Positions 1-8,343 of a DNA stretch of 59,638 bases are shown in pieces. The stretch is from positions 1 through 59,638 of the forward strand of contig CAMYNL010000019.1 of the NCBI GenBank assembly GCA_947259705.1. Reading direction: 5' to 3'. The number at the start of each line of letters is the position of its first letter. The stretch's first letter is position 1. Position numbers and translations under genes: made by a program. A model generated the notes under the pieces. That model worked only from the letters and a program-made list of their open reading frames with translations. It did not search any database and was not told where the DNA came from. Source of the DNA: an uncultured Gammaproteobacteria bacterium. Its GTDB lineage: Bacteria > Pseudomonadota > Gammaproteobacteria > Arenicellales > JAANXG01.

Positions 1-661
1 CATACGGCCTGCCCACCGGCGGTACCGTGATCAGCCGCCCTGGCTCCACGCCCCGGTTGTCACAGATCGCGTACACCGCGCTGCTGCCGCCCTCGTTCAA
101 GGTGCCGTCGGCGTAAAATGTCAGCCAGCGATTGCCTGCAGTGTTGGACTTGATAGTGACGCCGCCCGGCGCGGGGCGTCCGATGCTGATCGCTTCGCCA
201 TCGGTGGCGCGATCGTAGTCGCCGCCGCCGCTGCCGGTATAGTCGGGCTTGGTGTAGACGATGTAACCCTTGGACCAGTCATCGTTTTGGTTGGGCGTGC
301 CGTTGGGTTCGGCGTCGTTGCAGCTCAGTTCAGCGTTACCGGCGAACGGATTCCCGGTGCGGCACAGGATGACGGCCTCGCCGCTTTTGATGGCGTCCGT
401 GCGCGCCGCCACGATGGTGGTAAGAAAATCATAAGTCGCCGCACGAATACGGTTGTTCTGCACGAAGGTGCCTAAGTTTGGCGCCGCGGCGCCGAGCAGG
501 GTGGCACTCACCGCCATGGTGGCGATGGATTCCACCCAGGTGAAGCCGCGTTGCCGGCGCCGATTGCCAAATTTTGTCAATCGTGCCATCGTCGTGTGGT
601 ATGTACCGACGGCGGCAGGTCGGTTGGGTTGATTCGGGCGTTTGTAGAGCGTGTTCACCAT
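1..661 (-). CDS. Minor pilin / pseudopilin, GspH-FimT family (3' end outside window)
   Basis: The product should be a minor subunit of a type IV pilus or type II secretion pseudopilus, processed by prepilin peptidase and held in the inner membrane before assembly. A charged leader ends in RRRQRG, followed by FTWVES and a hydrophobic stretch. This is the class III cleavage signal, with glycine before the cut and glutamate at mature position 5. The globular part reads like GspH/FimT (AARTDAIKSG, then a segment with two cysteines, and LTFYADGT). I placed the start at 661 because GGGGGA lies about 9 nt upstream. An ATG at 589 gives a shorter, more typical 15-residue leader but has no Shine-Dalgarno. 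The stop codon lies beyond base 1. The family call is firm; the start is uncertain. Confidence 0.75.
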   Translation of the reverse strand, partial: MVNTLYKRPNQPNRPAAVGTYHTTMARLTKFGNRRRQRGFTWVESIATMAVSATLLGAAAPNLGTFVQNNRIRAATYDFLTTIVAARTDAIKSGEAVILCRTGNPFAGNAELSCNDAEPNGTPNQNDDWSKGYIVYTKPDYTGSGGGDYDRATDGEAISIGRPAPGGVTIKSNTAGNRWLTFYADGTLNEGGSSAVYAICDNRGVEPGRLITVPPVGRPY

Positions 662-1185
662 CCGTTAATCCCCCGTTAAGATACGTTTCAGACCAATACA
701 AGCTTCACTCTATGTCCTCCTGTCAAAGCTTCCACACCGTTCATCTGTCATAAGAAACCGTTTATGCTTGTCCAGTCTTTTACTGCCAAGTCACTGTGAC
801 TAAGTCCTATATGCGACTGGGACCGCGCCTCGCGGGGCCATGCGACGGACGGAGAAACCGCCCCCGCATAGGGCAATCTTGGCCGCCAAACCGCCGCTAG
901 ACGGGAAATACCGGCGTCGCTTTATGTCAATGATACCGCTCGTCTTTCGACAAACGGTATCTTTCTAGTTCCCCGGCGGTACCACGGCGGATCGGTGGCG
1001 GGCCCTGAAAGAGCGGGGTCGTGACCTGAATCAAGGAGTCAGCCGGCCTGGCGGTGTATTGAGAAGGCGCGTCGAGACAAGACCGCGCATACCTGATTCG
1101 GGCCTTGCGCGGAGCCGCCGGACCGACAATAGTCGGCCGACGGCGAGACAAGAATGCAGCGGCACGCACCAAAGGGGACAACGCC
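662..1185. other. Intergenic region between pilin and malic enzyme
   Basis: No convincing gene is seen. At 789-801 there is a perfect 13-base palindrome (AGTCAC, T, GTGACT) that could be an operator. At 1021-1034 GTGACCTGAATCAA matches the FNR/ANR consensus TTGAT-N4-ATCAA at 8 of 10 positions, about 150 nt before maeA. Neither has an associated promoter I would defend. Confidence 0.4.
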
Positions 1186-2847
1186 ATGACAAGAACCGCA
1201 CCACCGAATGTCGGGGCCGACCAGGCCTTTCCCACCGGGGTGGACCTGCTCCATGATCCCACGCTGAACAAGGGCACGGCCTTCACCGAGGTCGAGCGCG
1301 ACGCGCTGGGACTGCGCGGCCTGTTGCCGCCCCATGTTCACACCATGGAGGAACAGGTGGCGAGGGTGATGGAGAACTTCCGTCGCAAGCCCACGCCGCT
1401 GGAGCAATACATCGACATCCTCGGCCTGCAGGTGCGCAACGAGACTCTGTTCTACCGCATCATGACGGAGCATCTAGAGGAGATGATGCGCATCGTCTAC
1501 ACGCCCACGGTTGGGGAGGCGTGTCAGGAGTACGGCCACATCTTAACGCGCCCCCGGGGCCTATTCGTGTCCGCCAACGACCGCGGTCGCGTCGCCGAGG
1601 TGCTGCGCAACTGGCCGCACGAGGATGTCCGGGTCATCGTGGTAACGGACGGTGAGCGCATCCTCGGCCTCGGCGACCTGGGCGCGGACGGCATGGGCAT
1701 ACCGCTGGGCAAGCTGATCCTGTACACCACCTGTGCCGGCATCCCGCCCACCCAGTGCCTGCCGGTGACGCTGGACGTGGGCACAGACAACGAGATGTTG
1801 CTGAAAGATTCTCTTTATATAGGACTGAAACAACGACGCCTGCGCGGCCCGGCCTACGACGATCTGGTGGACGAGTTCGTCGCCGCAGTGCAGCAGGTCT
1901 TTCCCTATGCGCTGATCCAGCTCGAGGATTTCGCCAACACTAACGCCTTCCGCCTGCTCAAGAAATACCGCGACGCGGTGTGCAGCTTCGACGACGACAT
2001 ACAGGGCACCGGCGCCGTGGCGCTGGCCGGCCTGTACGCCGCGGCGCGGGAAACCGGCGTACCCATGACCGAACAGCGGGTTTTGTTCCTGGGCGCCGGC
2101 GAGGCCGGCGTCGGTATCGCCGACCTGATCTGCGCCGCCCTGTGCGATCAAGGTCTGGAACAGGACGCGGCGCGCGGCCGCTGCTGGTTCTTCGACAGCC
2201 ACGGCCTGGTGGTCGATGCACGCAGCGACCTGGCGCCGCACAAGCTGCCCTACGCCCATGCCCATGCGCAGGAGGCGGACTTTCGAGCCGCCATCGAGTC
2301 GCTGCGGCCGACCGCCCTCATCGGCGTCAGCGGTCAGCCCGGTACCTTCGACCGGCCGGTGATCGAGACCATGGCGCGCATCAACGACCGGCCGGTCGTC
2401 TTCGCCCTGTCCAACCCCACCTCCAAGTCCGAGTGCACCGCTGCCCAGGCCTACGAGTGGAGCGAGGGGCGCGCGGTATTCGCCAGTGGAAGCCCCTTCG
2501 ACCCGGTCACCGTCGGCGAGCGCACCTTCCAGCCGGGGCAGGGCAACAACGCCTACATCTTTCCCGGCGTCGGCATGGGGGTGATCGCCTCCCACGCGCG
2601 GCTGGTGACCGACGAGATGTTCTTCGCCGCCGCCCAGACGCTGGCGGCCCAGGTGACCGACGATGATCTCGAGCTGGGCCGGCTCTACCCGCCGTTGTCG
2701 GACATCCGCGCGGTGTCGGCCCGCATCGCGGCGGCGGTGGCCGAGGTGGCCTGGCGGCACGCCCTGGCCGGCGTGGAAAGGCCGGACGACGTGCTGGGCT
2801 ACATCGAGTCGCGCATGTACCAGCCGGCCTACCGGAATTACGCCTGA
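1186..2847 (+). CDS. maeA: NAD-dependent malic enzyme
   Basis: The enzyme oxidatively decarboxylates L-malate to pyruvate with reduction of NAD, in the cytosol. The 553-residue length is that of the SfcA/MaeA class. Visible landmarks are the N-terminal malic domain (YTPTVGEACQEYG), the catalytic lysine/acid region (KDSLYIGLKQRRLRG), the metal-site segment ending SFDDDIQGTG, and the Rossmann motif FLGAGEAGVGIA. I chose the ATG at 1186, preceded by AAAGGGGAC, rather than an in-frame start at 1105 that adds 27 residues with no family resemblance. It is monocistronic by spacing. A second, fused malic enzyme (MaeB, 31676-33955) lies in the same window, so the organism probably has separate NAD and NADP routes from malate. 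Confidence 0.95.
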   Translation: MTRTAPPNVGADQAFPTGVDLLHDPTLNKGTAFTEVERDALGLRGLLPPHVHTMEEQVARVMENFRRKPTPLEQYIDILGLQVRNETLFYRIMTEHLEEMMRIVYTPTVGEACQEYGHILTRPRGLFVSANDRGRVAEVLRNWPHEDVRVIVVTDGERILGLGDLGADGMGIPLGKLILYTTCAGIPPTQCLPVTLDVGTDNEMLLKDSLYIGLKQRRLRGPAYDDLVDEFVAAVQQVFPYALIQLEDFANTNAFRLLKKYRDAVCSFDDDIQGTGAVALAGLYAAARETGVPMTEQRVLFLGAGEAGVGIADLICAALCDQGLEQDAARGRCWFFDSHGLVVDARSDLAPHKLPYAHAHAQEADFRAAIESLRPTALIGVSGQPGTFDRPVIETMARINDRPVVFALSNPTSKSECTAAQAYEWSEGRAVFASGSPFDPVTVGERTFQPGQGNNAYIFPGVGMGVIASHARLVTDEMFFAAAQTLAAQVTDDDLELGRLYPPLSDIRAVSARIAAAVAEVAWRHALAGVERPDDVLGYIESRMYQPAYRNYA

Positions 2848-3094
2848 GTTGATTATCCATCAGCAGGACGCGGCGGTGATGAACTGATCAGTGACACGAG
2901 ATAACGATACCAGATGCCGATGAGTGTCGGTTAATGTGCAGACATGAATCATGCCGGAGTCGGTGAATTGAAATATTTCAGACCGATTGTTTAATAATTG
3001 GGGACAAAGTGCCTGCATAGGCCTTGCTGAATCTGCCGGACCGCATTTATTGATAGACTGTGCAGATCGGAACACCGAGTTGTAAGTTCGGCTG

Positions 3095-3184
3095 ATGCAT
3101 ATTGCGACAAAACTGATGCTGGCCTGCCTGGTATGTCTGGGTGCGGGCGCACTGGTGGTGGGACTGGTGCAGTGGCTGGGCTGA
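3095..3184 (+). CDS. Possible 29-residue single-span membrane peptide upstream of arfB
   Basis: An ATG at 3095 opens a 29-codon frame ending in TGA at 3182-3184, 17 nt before the arfB start. The product begins MHIATKLML and is otherwise nearly all hydrophobic (Leu, Val, Gly, Ala, two Cys), ending QWLG. It would form one transmembrane helix. No strong ribosome binding site is seen. Candidate promoter elements TTGCTG (3024-3029) and TTATTG (3047-3052), 17 nt apart, lie upstream and could serve both genes. I do not recognise it. It could be a small membrane protein, a leader peptide for arfB, or chance. Confidence 0.35.
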   Translation: MHIATKLMLACLVCLGAGALVVGLVQWLG

Positions 3185-3201
3185 TGTTCTGAACCGGGTC
3201 G

Positions 3202-3624
3202 ATGCTGCGAATATCCCGCGAGGTGTCCATCCCCGACGAGGAGATCGAAATCACCGCCATACGGGCGCAGGGCGCCGGCGGTCAGAACGTCAATAAGGTT
3301 GCCACGGCGATCCACCTGCGCTTCGACCTCCGCGTCTCATCCCTGCCCGAGGAGTTCAAACAGAAACTGCTGGCCCTGCCGGACCGCCGCATCAGCCGGG
3401 ACGGCGTCATCATCATCAAGGCGCAGCGCTACCGCAGCCAGGAGAAGAACCGCGCCGATGCCCTGCTGCGCCTGCAGGAGCTGGTGCGGCGCGCGGGCAT
3501 GAAGCGCAAGAAGCGGGTGCCCACGAAGCCCACCCGCGGCGCCCGCGAACGACGGCTGGGGGAAAAGACACGGCGCGGGCGTGTCAAGGCGCTGCGCAGG
3601 AAGGTCAGCGGCGAGGATGCATAG
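3202..3624 (+). CDS. arfB: Alternative ribosome-rescue factor ArfB (peptidyl-tRNA hydrolase)
   Basis: ArfB (YaeJ) enters the empty A site of ribosomes stalled on truncated mRNA and hydrolyses the peptidyl-tRNA. The release-factor catalytic motif GGQ is at residues 26-28, in the context [13 protein letters not shown]. The C-terminal tail is strongly basic ([17 protein letters not shown] and [13 protein letters not shown]). That tail fills the empty mRNA channel and separates ArfB from true release factors. Its 140 residues match the family. It ends 21 nt before the convergent esterase stop. Confidence 0.95.
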   Translation: MLRISREVSIPDEEIEITAIRAQGAGGQNVNKVATAIHLRFDLRVSSLPEEFKQKLLALPDRRISRDGVIIIKAQRYRSQEKNRADALLRLQELVRRAGMKRKKRVPTKPTRGARERRLGEKTRRGRVKALRRKVSGEDA

Positions 3625-3645
3625 GGTGCATGGAGCCGACTTCGA

Positions 3646-4686
3646 TCAGGGCTGCGTCAGGCCCCAGAAACGCGCGATATGGAAACTGGCGCAGATGCCT
3701 GCCGGGATGATGTAGTCGGCAGCAATGCCGCATTGTTCGCCGGCCTGGGCATCGTCTCCCGGAAATATGGGAGTGCCGTGGCCTGCACCGTCGACCAGAT
3801 ACAGTTCCACTACCGGCCTGCCCGTGGTGTCGTGGAACACGCGATGCAGGTGGCCGTTGACGCTGCTGTCCACTTCCGCCGTTGTATCGCTGCCGTGCAC
3901 CGCGGTCCACTGTTCCACCAGTTCGTTGGCGTTGGCGGCGGCGACCGTGGCGTCGGCGGTTCCATGCCAGATGGACACCGGCGGATGACGGGAAATGCCC
4001 GGTGGCGACGCAGTCGCCACCGCGGCGGCCCAGTCGGCGGGTGGGCGGTCCATCCCCGGTTTCATGCAGCGAACCGGGTCGATATAGGACAGCCAGTAGG
4101 ACAGGTAGGAGATTGAGGCGTGGGGGACGTATCCGGGCACCGAGGAGCAGCCATAGGGCACGCCGGCGATGATCGCGCCGCCGGCGAAATACTCCGGGTA
4201 AGCGGCCAGCATCACGGCGGTCATGGCGCCGCCGGCGGACAGGCCGGTGATGTAGACGCGGTCACGGTCAACCCTTTGTTCCGCGATCGTCCTGTCGATC
4301 ATCTGTCGGATGGACTCCGCCTCGCCGCTGCCGCGGCGCTGGTCATTGCGATAGAACCAGTTGAAACAGCCCAGCGGATTATTGCCGAACCACCAGCCCC
4401 GTTTCTGTTCCGGCAGCAGCAGGGCGAAGCCCAGGGCATCGGCATACTTGATCCAGCCGGTTTCGTCGTCGTAATCCGCAGCCGTCTGCAGGCAGCCGTG
4501 CAGGGCCACCACGAGCGGGGACGAGGCGGGCAGGTCATCGGGCACGTACAGCCACATGCGCAGCTTGCCGGGGTTGGAACCGAAATCCGTCACCTCCCCG
4601 GGCTGTGCCGGCCATGCGGTGTCGATTGTCGGCAGGGCGATCGATAGGGTCACGACCGCCGTCAGTATTCCCGCACGCAAGCTCAT
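3646..4686 (-). CDS. Exported PHB-depolymerase-family esterase
   Basis: This alpha/beta hydrolase is of the LpqC / poly(3-hydroxybutyrate) depolymerase-like family. The first 27 residues form a signal peptide ending near DTAWPA. The oxyanion segment ALHGCLQ is at about 61-67. The nucleophile is Ser150 in GLSAGG. The C-terminal part contains IWHGTADATV, which probably holds the aspartate, and GAGHGTPIF, which holds the histidine. Family members cleave polyhydroxyalkanoate, feruloyl or acetyl esters, so the substrate here is unknown. It starts 7 nt after the yajD stop on the same strand and is probably co-transcribed with it. Confidence 0.85.
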   Translation of the reverse strand: MSLRAGILTAVVTLSIALPTIDTAWPAQPGEVTDFGSNPGKLRMWLYVPDDLPASSPLVVALHGCLQTAADYDDETGWIKYADALGFALLLPEQKRGWWFGNNPLGCFNWFYRNDQRRGSGEAESIRQMIDRTIAEQRVDRDRVYITGLSAGGAMTAVMLAAYPEYFAGGAIIAGVPYGCSSVPGYVPHASISYLSYWLSYIDPVRCMKPGMDRPPADWAAAVATASPPGISRHPPVSIWHGTADATVAAANANELVEQWTAVHGSDTTAEVDSSVNGHLHRVFHDTTGRPVVELYLVDGAGHGTPIFPGDDAQAGEQCGIAADYIIPAGICASFHIARFWGLTQP

Positions 4687-4693
4687 TACCGAG

Positions 4694-5092
4694 TTACTTG
4701 TCCTTGTTTCTAAGCATGTCCTTGAGGGCGGCGAAGGGCTGATGAGTGGCCGGACTCGAAGGTTCCGTGGTGACGCCGAACATGGCTTCGGCGCCCTTTA
4801 CCTGCTGCGAGTACTTCTGGTGCTCCCAGTCGTGACAGTAAAGGCAAAGGTTTTCCCAGTTGCTGCCGTCGGCAGGGTTGTTGTCGTGATCATGATCCTT
4901 GTGGTGCACCGTGAGTTCATGCAGGTTTTCCCTGGTGAACTCGCGCCCGCAGCGCGCGCAGACCCAGGGGTGCATGCGCAAAGACTGTTCGCGATAACCG
5001 CGCATGCGCTGGTCGGCGCCGCGCCTCGCTTTCGCCACCACCTCGTCCAGTTTTCCGGTATCAATACCGCTGCCAGCTGTGCGACGTTTCAT
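4694..5092 (-). CDS. yajD: HNH nuclease-fold protein YajD
   Basis: This is a small HNH-family protein, homologous to E. coli YajD, with a predicted nucleic-acid or zinc-binding role. Visible motifs are WVCARCGREF, LTVHHKDHDHDNNPADGS and LCLYCHDWEH: two CxxC zinc knuckles around a His-rich HNH core. The C-terminus contains PFAALKDMLR, the conserved YajD tail. I chose the ATG at 5092 (MKRRTAGS). An upstream in-frame start at 5146 adds 18 residues unlike the family. It precedes the esterase gene in the same direction. The biochemical role of YajD is not well established. Confidence 0.88.
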   Translation of the reverse strand: MKRRTAGSGIDTGKLDEVVAKARRGADQRMRGYREQSLRMHPWVCARCGREFTRENLHELTVHHKDHDHDNNPADGSNWENLCLYCHDWEHQKYSQQVKGAEAMFGVTTEPSSPATHQPFAALKDMLRNKDK

Positions 5093-5247
5093 TGAGCAGG
5101 ATCCATTCGATGAGAGCTTTCGCCATCGGCAGTGTGCCGACGGCACAGTAAGTTTTTATCGATCCGATTGCAATATTCACGCCTGCCCGATTCCGGGAGG
5201 CTGGCCGGTGCGGATTGTTGTGCCGACGTGACATCACCAGGACCAAC

Positions 5248-5276
5248 TATATTTCCGTGCGCCGACCGGGTATACT
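5248..5276 (+). promoter_or_regulatory. Candidate promoter of the cold-shock gene
   Basis: TATACT at 5271-5276 is a good -10 element. Seventeen bases upstream only a poor -35 (TATATT, 5248-5253) is found. Transcription from here would give a 5' leader of about 110 nt, AT-rich near its end, consistent with the long leaders of cspA-type genes. The 303-base gap 5093-5395 between yajD and csp shows no other feature. Confidence 0.35.
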
Positions 5277-5395
5277 GACCCTGTCAGAAAAAGCTTGGTT
5301 GTTTCAGAGGCACCTCTCTCGAAGATTTCTCCTGCAAATTACCTCGCATGACATTATCAAAGTAATCGCAATAAATTTCTATTCAGGTATTTTTT

Positions 5396-5602
5396 ATGGC
5401 TACAGGCACTGTGAAGTGGTTTAACGAATCAAAAGGTTTTGGTTTCATTTCTCCAAGCGATGGCGGCGACGATGTATTCGTGCATTTCTCCGCCATTTCG
5501 GGCAGCGGTTTCCGCACCCTCGTAGAGGGGCAGACCGTTCAGTTCGACGTGGAGCGTGGACCGAAGGGACTACAGGCGACCCGGGTAACCGTGGACAACT
5601 AG
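5396..5602 (+). CDS. Cold-shock protein, CspA family
   Basis: A 68-residue single cold-shock domain that binds single-stranded RNA/DNA and melts mRNA structure. It contains both RNA-binding motifs: KGFGFI (RNP1, about residues 13-18) and VFVHFS (RNP2, about 28-33). The start [10 protein letters not shown] is the family's typical N-terminus. The leader is AT-rich and a strong intrinsic terminator follows, so the gene is a single transcription unit. Whether it is cold-inducible or constitutive cannot be told from the sequence. Confidence 0.97.
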   Translation: MATGTVKWFNESKGFGFISPSDGGDDVFVHFSAISGSGFRTLVEGQTVQFDVERGPKGLQATRVTVDN

Positions 5603-5632
5603 AAATACGGCACTGCAGACGTTTCAATAAAG

Positions 5633-5660
5633 CCCCGCGCAACAGCGCGGGGTTTTTTTT
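5633..5660 (+). terminator. Rho-independent terminator after csp
   Basis: CCCCGCGC (5633-5640) pairs perfectly with GCGCGGGG (5645-5652) around a 4-nt loop and is followed by eight T (5653-5660). It lies 30 nt after the csp stop codon. Confidence 0.95.
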
Positions 5661-5891
5661 GCCTGTCTCCCGGACACATTACCGATCCGCATCCGCCGCC
5701 GCGAAACCCTTGTGATACTGTCGAGAATCTGTGGGCGGCGCCCTTGGCGCTGGGCACAGTGCCTGGCAGCTTGCCTGTCGAGCATCCGCGGCGTCCACGG
5801 ATGACGAAAACTCCGTAACGCCATGACGCGAGCCGGCCGGCTCGGACGTCACAATAAACGGGCTGAGCAAGCCAACAAAAGGAGCAGATCC

Positions 5892-6290
5892 ATGTCAACA
5901 GAGCTTTTCAAACTCGGGCGCCAGATTCGCGTTGATGTGCTGGGCGAAGAGCGTGTCGCCAAGGTCCTGGACCAGGCGGATGAGTTCAACCGGGATTTTC
6001 AGCAGTTGGTGACCGAGTACTGCTGGGGTTTCTGCTGGGGCCGCGAGGGCCTGGACCGCAAGCAGCGCAGCCTGCTGAACCTCGGCATGCTGGCGGCATT
6101 GAACCGGGGCCCGGAGTTCGAGCTGCATTTTCGCGGCGCAATCAAGAACGGCGTGAGCCTGAGCGAACTGCAGGACAGCTTGATACAGATCGCTATCTAC
6201 TGCGGCATCCCCGCGGGCGTGGAGGCCTTCAAGACCGCCAACAAGGTGCTGCAGGAGCTGCGGGAGAGCGGCGAACTCGCCGCCGAGTAA
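5892..6290 (+). CDS. Carboxymuconolactone decarboxylase family protein
   Basis: A 132-residue all-helical protein of the CMD/AhpD superfamily. It resembles 4-carboxymuconolactone decarboxylase (PcaC): RSLLNLGMLAALNRGPEFELH followed by GAIKNGVSLSE, then a C-terminal segment with YCGIPAGVEAF. The thioredoxin-like CxxC of AhpD peroxidase reductases is absent; only EYCWGFCWG near residue 43 contains a CxxxC. No aromatic-degradation genes flank it, so a PcaC role in the beta-ketoadipate pathway is only a possibility. The start at 5892 follows AAAAGGAGCAG. An in-frame start at 5823 was rejected for lack of similarity. Confidence 0.8.
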   Translation: MSTELFKLGRQIRVDVLGEERVAKVLDQADEFNRDFQQLVTEYCWGFCWGREGLDRKQRSLLNLGMLAALNRGPEFELHFRGAIKNGVSLSELQDSLIQIAIYCGIPAGVEAFKTANKVLQELRESGELAAE

Positions 6291-6341
6291 ACTGTCACCG
6301 CGCGGGCAGTCGTTGGCTGTGCCGCCAGGTGCGTTTTCGAT

Positions 6342-7418
6342 TCAGGGCAGCGGGGTATCGGTGTAGGCAACGTTGGCTTCATCCGACGCGTAAACCGGCA
6401 GTGCCTTGCCGGCGCGCAGATCCTCCACCCATTCGGGATTGAGTAACATGGATTTTGCGCCGAGTACGATGTCCGCGTGCCGCAGGGCGTCCTCGGCGTT
6501 TGTGCGGTCGTATATTTTTCCGCAGATCATGAGCGGTCTGTTTGCCGCCTCGCGTGTCAACTCGGCCATTAGCTGTCCGGTCCCGAAAACGCCCTGGCTG
6601 TAATCGTAAGTGGATACGGAAATCGCATCCAAGGGCTCTTTGTCGAGCAACCCGATGACCTCGGTCCATTCCTGCGCCGTGTTGAACAGGGACACCTCCA
6701 TGTCGGCCACCCCCCAGTCTGAGATGCGGAAGGTCAGCAGCCGTTCGGCCGGCACCACGGTGCGGACGGCCTGGATAACCTGGTGGGCGAAACGATAGCG
6801 GTTCTCCACTGAGCCGCCGTAGTCGTCGTCGCGCTGGTTCGAATAGGCCGACATGAACTGGCTGATGAGGTAGCCGTGGGCGCCATGGATCTCGATGCCG
6901 TCGAAGCCGGCGGCGACGGCACCCCTGGCGGTCTCGACGAAACCGTTGATGACATGTTCGATGTCAAAGCGGCTGATCACGTCAGGCACCGGATAAGGCG
7001 CGCCCGTCAAAGGGTTGTCCTGCCTCGGCGCGATGGCGCTGGGGGCGATGGTCCGGCCGGCCGGATTGACTTCCGGCCACGCCATGCGACCGCAGTGGAA
7101 CATCTGTATGATGGAAATGGCGCCGGCCTCACGTATGGCGTCGGTGACCGGTTTCCAGGCGTCGATCTGGCGCTGGGTCAGCAGCCTGGCCTGGCGCGGG
7201 TAGCCCTGGGCGCTCTCGTAGTCGGTAACGATGGCCTCCGTATACACCACGGCCGCGCCGTTACGCGCCCGGGTCACCAGAAACTCCAGCACGTCCGGGC
7301 GCGGGATGCTGTCTCCCGGCGATGACATGCGGGTCATGGGGGCCACACCCACGCGATTGCGCAACCTGAAGTTACCCAGGTTGAAAGGGGTAAACAGTTC
7401 ATTGTCGTTCATTGTCAT
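6342..7418 (-). CDS. NADH:flavin oxidoreductase, Old Yellow Enzyme family
   Basis: An FMN-dependent TIM-barrel ene-reductase. Visible motifs are FNLGNFRLRNRVGVAPMTR at the N-terminus, HCGRMA near residue 110, IEIHGAHGYLISQF with a His/His substrate-binding pair, and RDDDYGGSVENRYRF, typical of the family. About 358 residues. The physiological substrate cannot be inferred; family members reduce alpha,beta-unsaturated carbonyls or nitro compounds. Candidate starts at 7418 and 7412 (MTMNDNELF / MNDNELF) are equally weak in Shine-Dalgarno. The longer frame to 7448 is unlikely. It is convergent with the CMD gene and divergent from truC. Confidence 0.88.
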   Translation of the reverse strand: MTMNDNELFTPFNLGNFRLRNRVGVAPMTRMSSPGDSIPRPDVLEFLVTRARNGAAVVYTEAIVTDYESAQGYPRQARLLTQRQIDAWKPVTDAIREAGAISIIQMFHCGRMAWPEVNPAGRTIAPSAIAPRQDNPLTGAPYPVPDVISRFDIEHVINGFVETARGAVAAGFDGIEIHGAHGYLISQFMSAYSNQRDDDYGGSVENRYRFAHQVIQAVRTVVPAERLLTFRISDWGVADMEVSLFNTAQEWTEVIGLLDKEPLDAISVSTYDYSQGVFGTGQLMAELTREAANRPLMICGKIYDRTNAEDALRHADIVLGAKSMLLNPEWVEDLRAGKALPVYASDEANVAYTDTPLP

Positions 7419-7551
7419 CCAGCGCCAAGTGTTCCGACCCCGTAGCATAACCCAACATGCGCGATCGCTGCCCGGCTGGAAGCCCCGGGGCCATGGCGAT
7501 GGATGATGCCGCCAAGTTCCACCGCATGGCGGGGCGCGTTACCATGTAGCG

Positions 7552-8334
7552 ATGCAGATCCTCTTTCGTGACGAGTTCTTCGTGGTCGTCAACAAGCCGC
7601 GCGACATGCTCGTGCATCGAAGCGACATCGACCGCCGGGCCGCCACCAGCGCCATGCAGCAGACCCGCGACCTGCTTGGCGGGTGGGTATACCCGGTCCA
7701 CCGCCTGGACCGGCCCACCGCGGGGGCCTTGATGTTTGCGCTCTCGCCCGAGGCCGCCAGACGGATCTCGGCCGCGTTCGCCAGAGGCGAGGTGACCAAG
7801 ACCTATCTCGCCGTGGTGCGCGGCCACGCGTCGGCTGAGGACGTGATCCGCTACCCCCTCAAGGAGCGGCTGGACCGGATGACGGATGGGCGGGCGCGCA
7901 GCGACAAGTCCCCCCAGGACGCGGTCACGGCGTACCGGCGTCTGGCCACAGTGGAACTGCCCGTTGCCGTGGGCAGATACGCCAGTGCCCGCTACTCGCT
8001 GCTGCAGGTGCTGCCGCGCACCGGGCGCAGGCACCAGATCCGGCGCCACATGAAGCATATCTTCCATCCCGTGATCGGTGACACCAGCCATGGAGATGGG
8101 CGACACAATCGCTTGTTTCGTGATCGCTTCGACAACCGGCGGCTGTTGCTGGCGGCCGCCGGCCTGTGCTGGAGGCATCCCTACACCGGGCGCGCGACGG
8201 CGGTGTCGGCGCCCCTCGATGCCGATTTTCAGGGCATCGTGCGTCGGTTGGGCTGGGCCGCTCTGTTCAGCCATGACGGCCTGTTTGACGCCGGGCCTGA
8301 CGACGAGCAGTGTTACCGTGCGATGGCAATCTAG
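7552..8334 (+). CDS. truC: tRNA pseudouridine(65) synthase TruC
   Basis: This RluA-family enzyme isomerises uridine 65 in certain tRNAs. The catalytic motif HRLDRPTAG is at about residues 50-58, with the active Asp53. RTGRRHQIRRHMKHIFHPVIGDTSHG is characteristic of TruC rather than RluA/RluC/RluD, which have extended HG(P)D variants. No S4 domain is present, as expected for TruC. Length is 260 residues. It overlaps no other gene and is followed 9 nt later by the patatin-like gene, suggesting one transcript. Confidence 0.93.
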   Translation: MQILFRDEFFVVVNKPRDMLVHRSDIDRRAATSAMQQTRDLLGGWVYPVHRLDRPTAGALMFALSPEAARRISAAFARGEVTKTYLAVVRGHASAEDVIRYPLKERLDRMTDGRARSDKSPQDAVTAYRRLATVELPVAVGRYASARYSLLQVLPRTGRRHQIRRHMKHIFHPVIGDTSHGDGRHNRLFRDRFDNRRLLLAAAGLCWRHPYTGRATAVSAPLDADFQGIVRRLGWAALFSHDGLFDAGPDDEQCYRAMAI

Positions 8335-8343
8335 GCGAGGACA

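Noticed and set aside
2960-2986. Hairpin around GAAATATTTC after maeA as terminator
   Set aside because: Outer arms are only five bases and mispaired inside, with no clean T tract.
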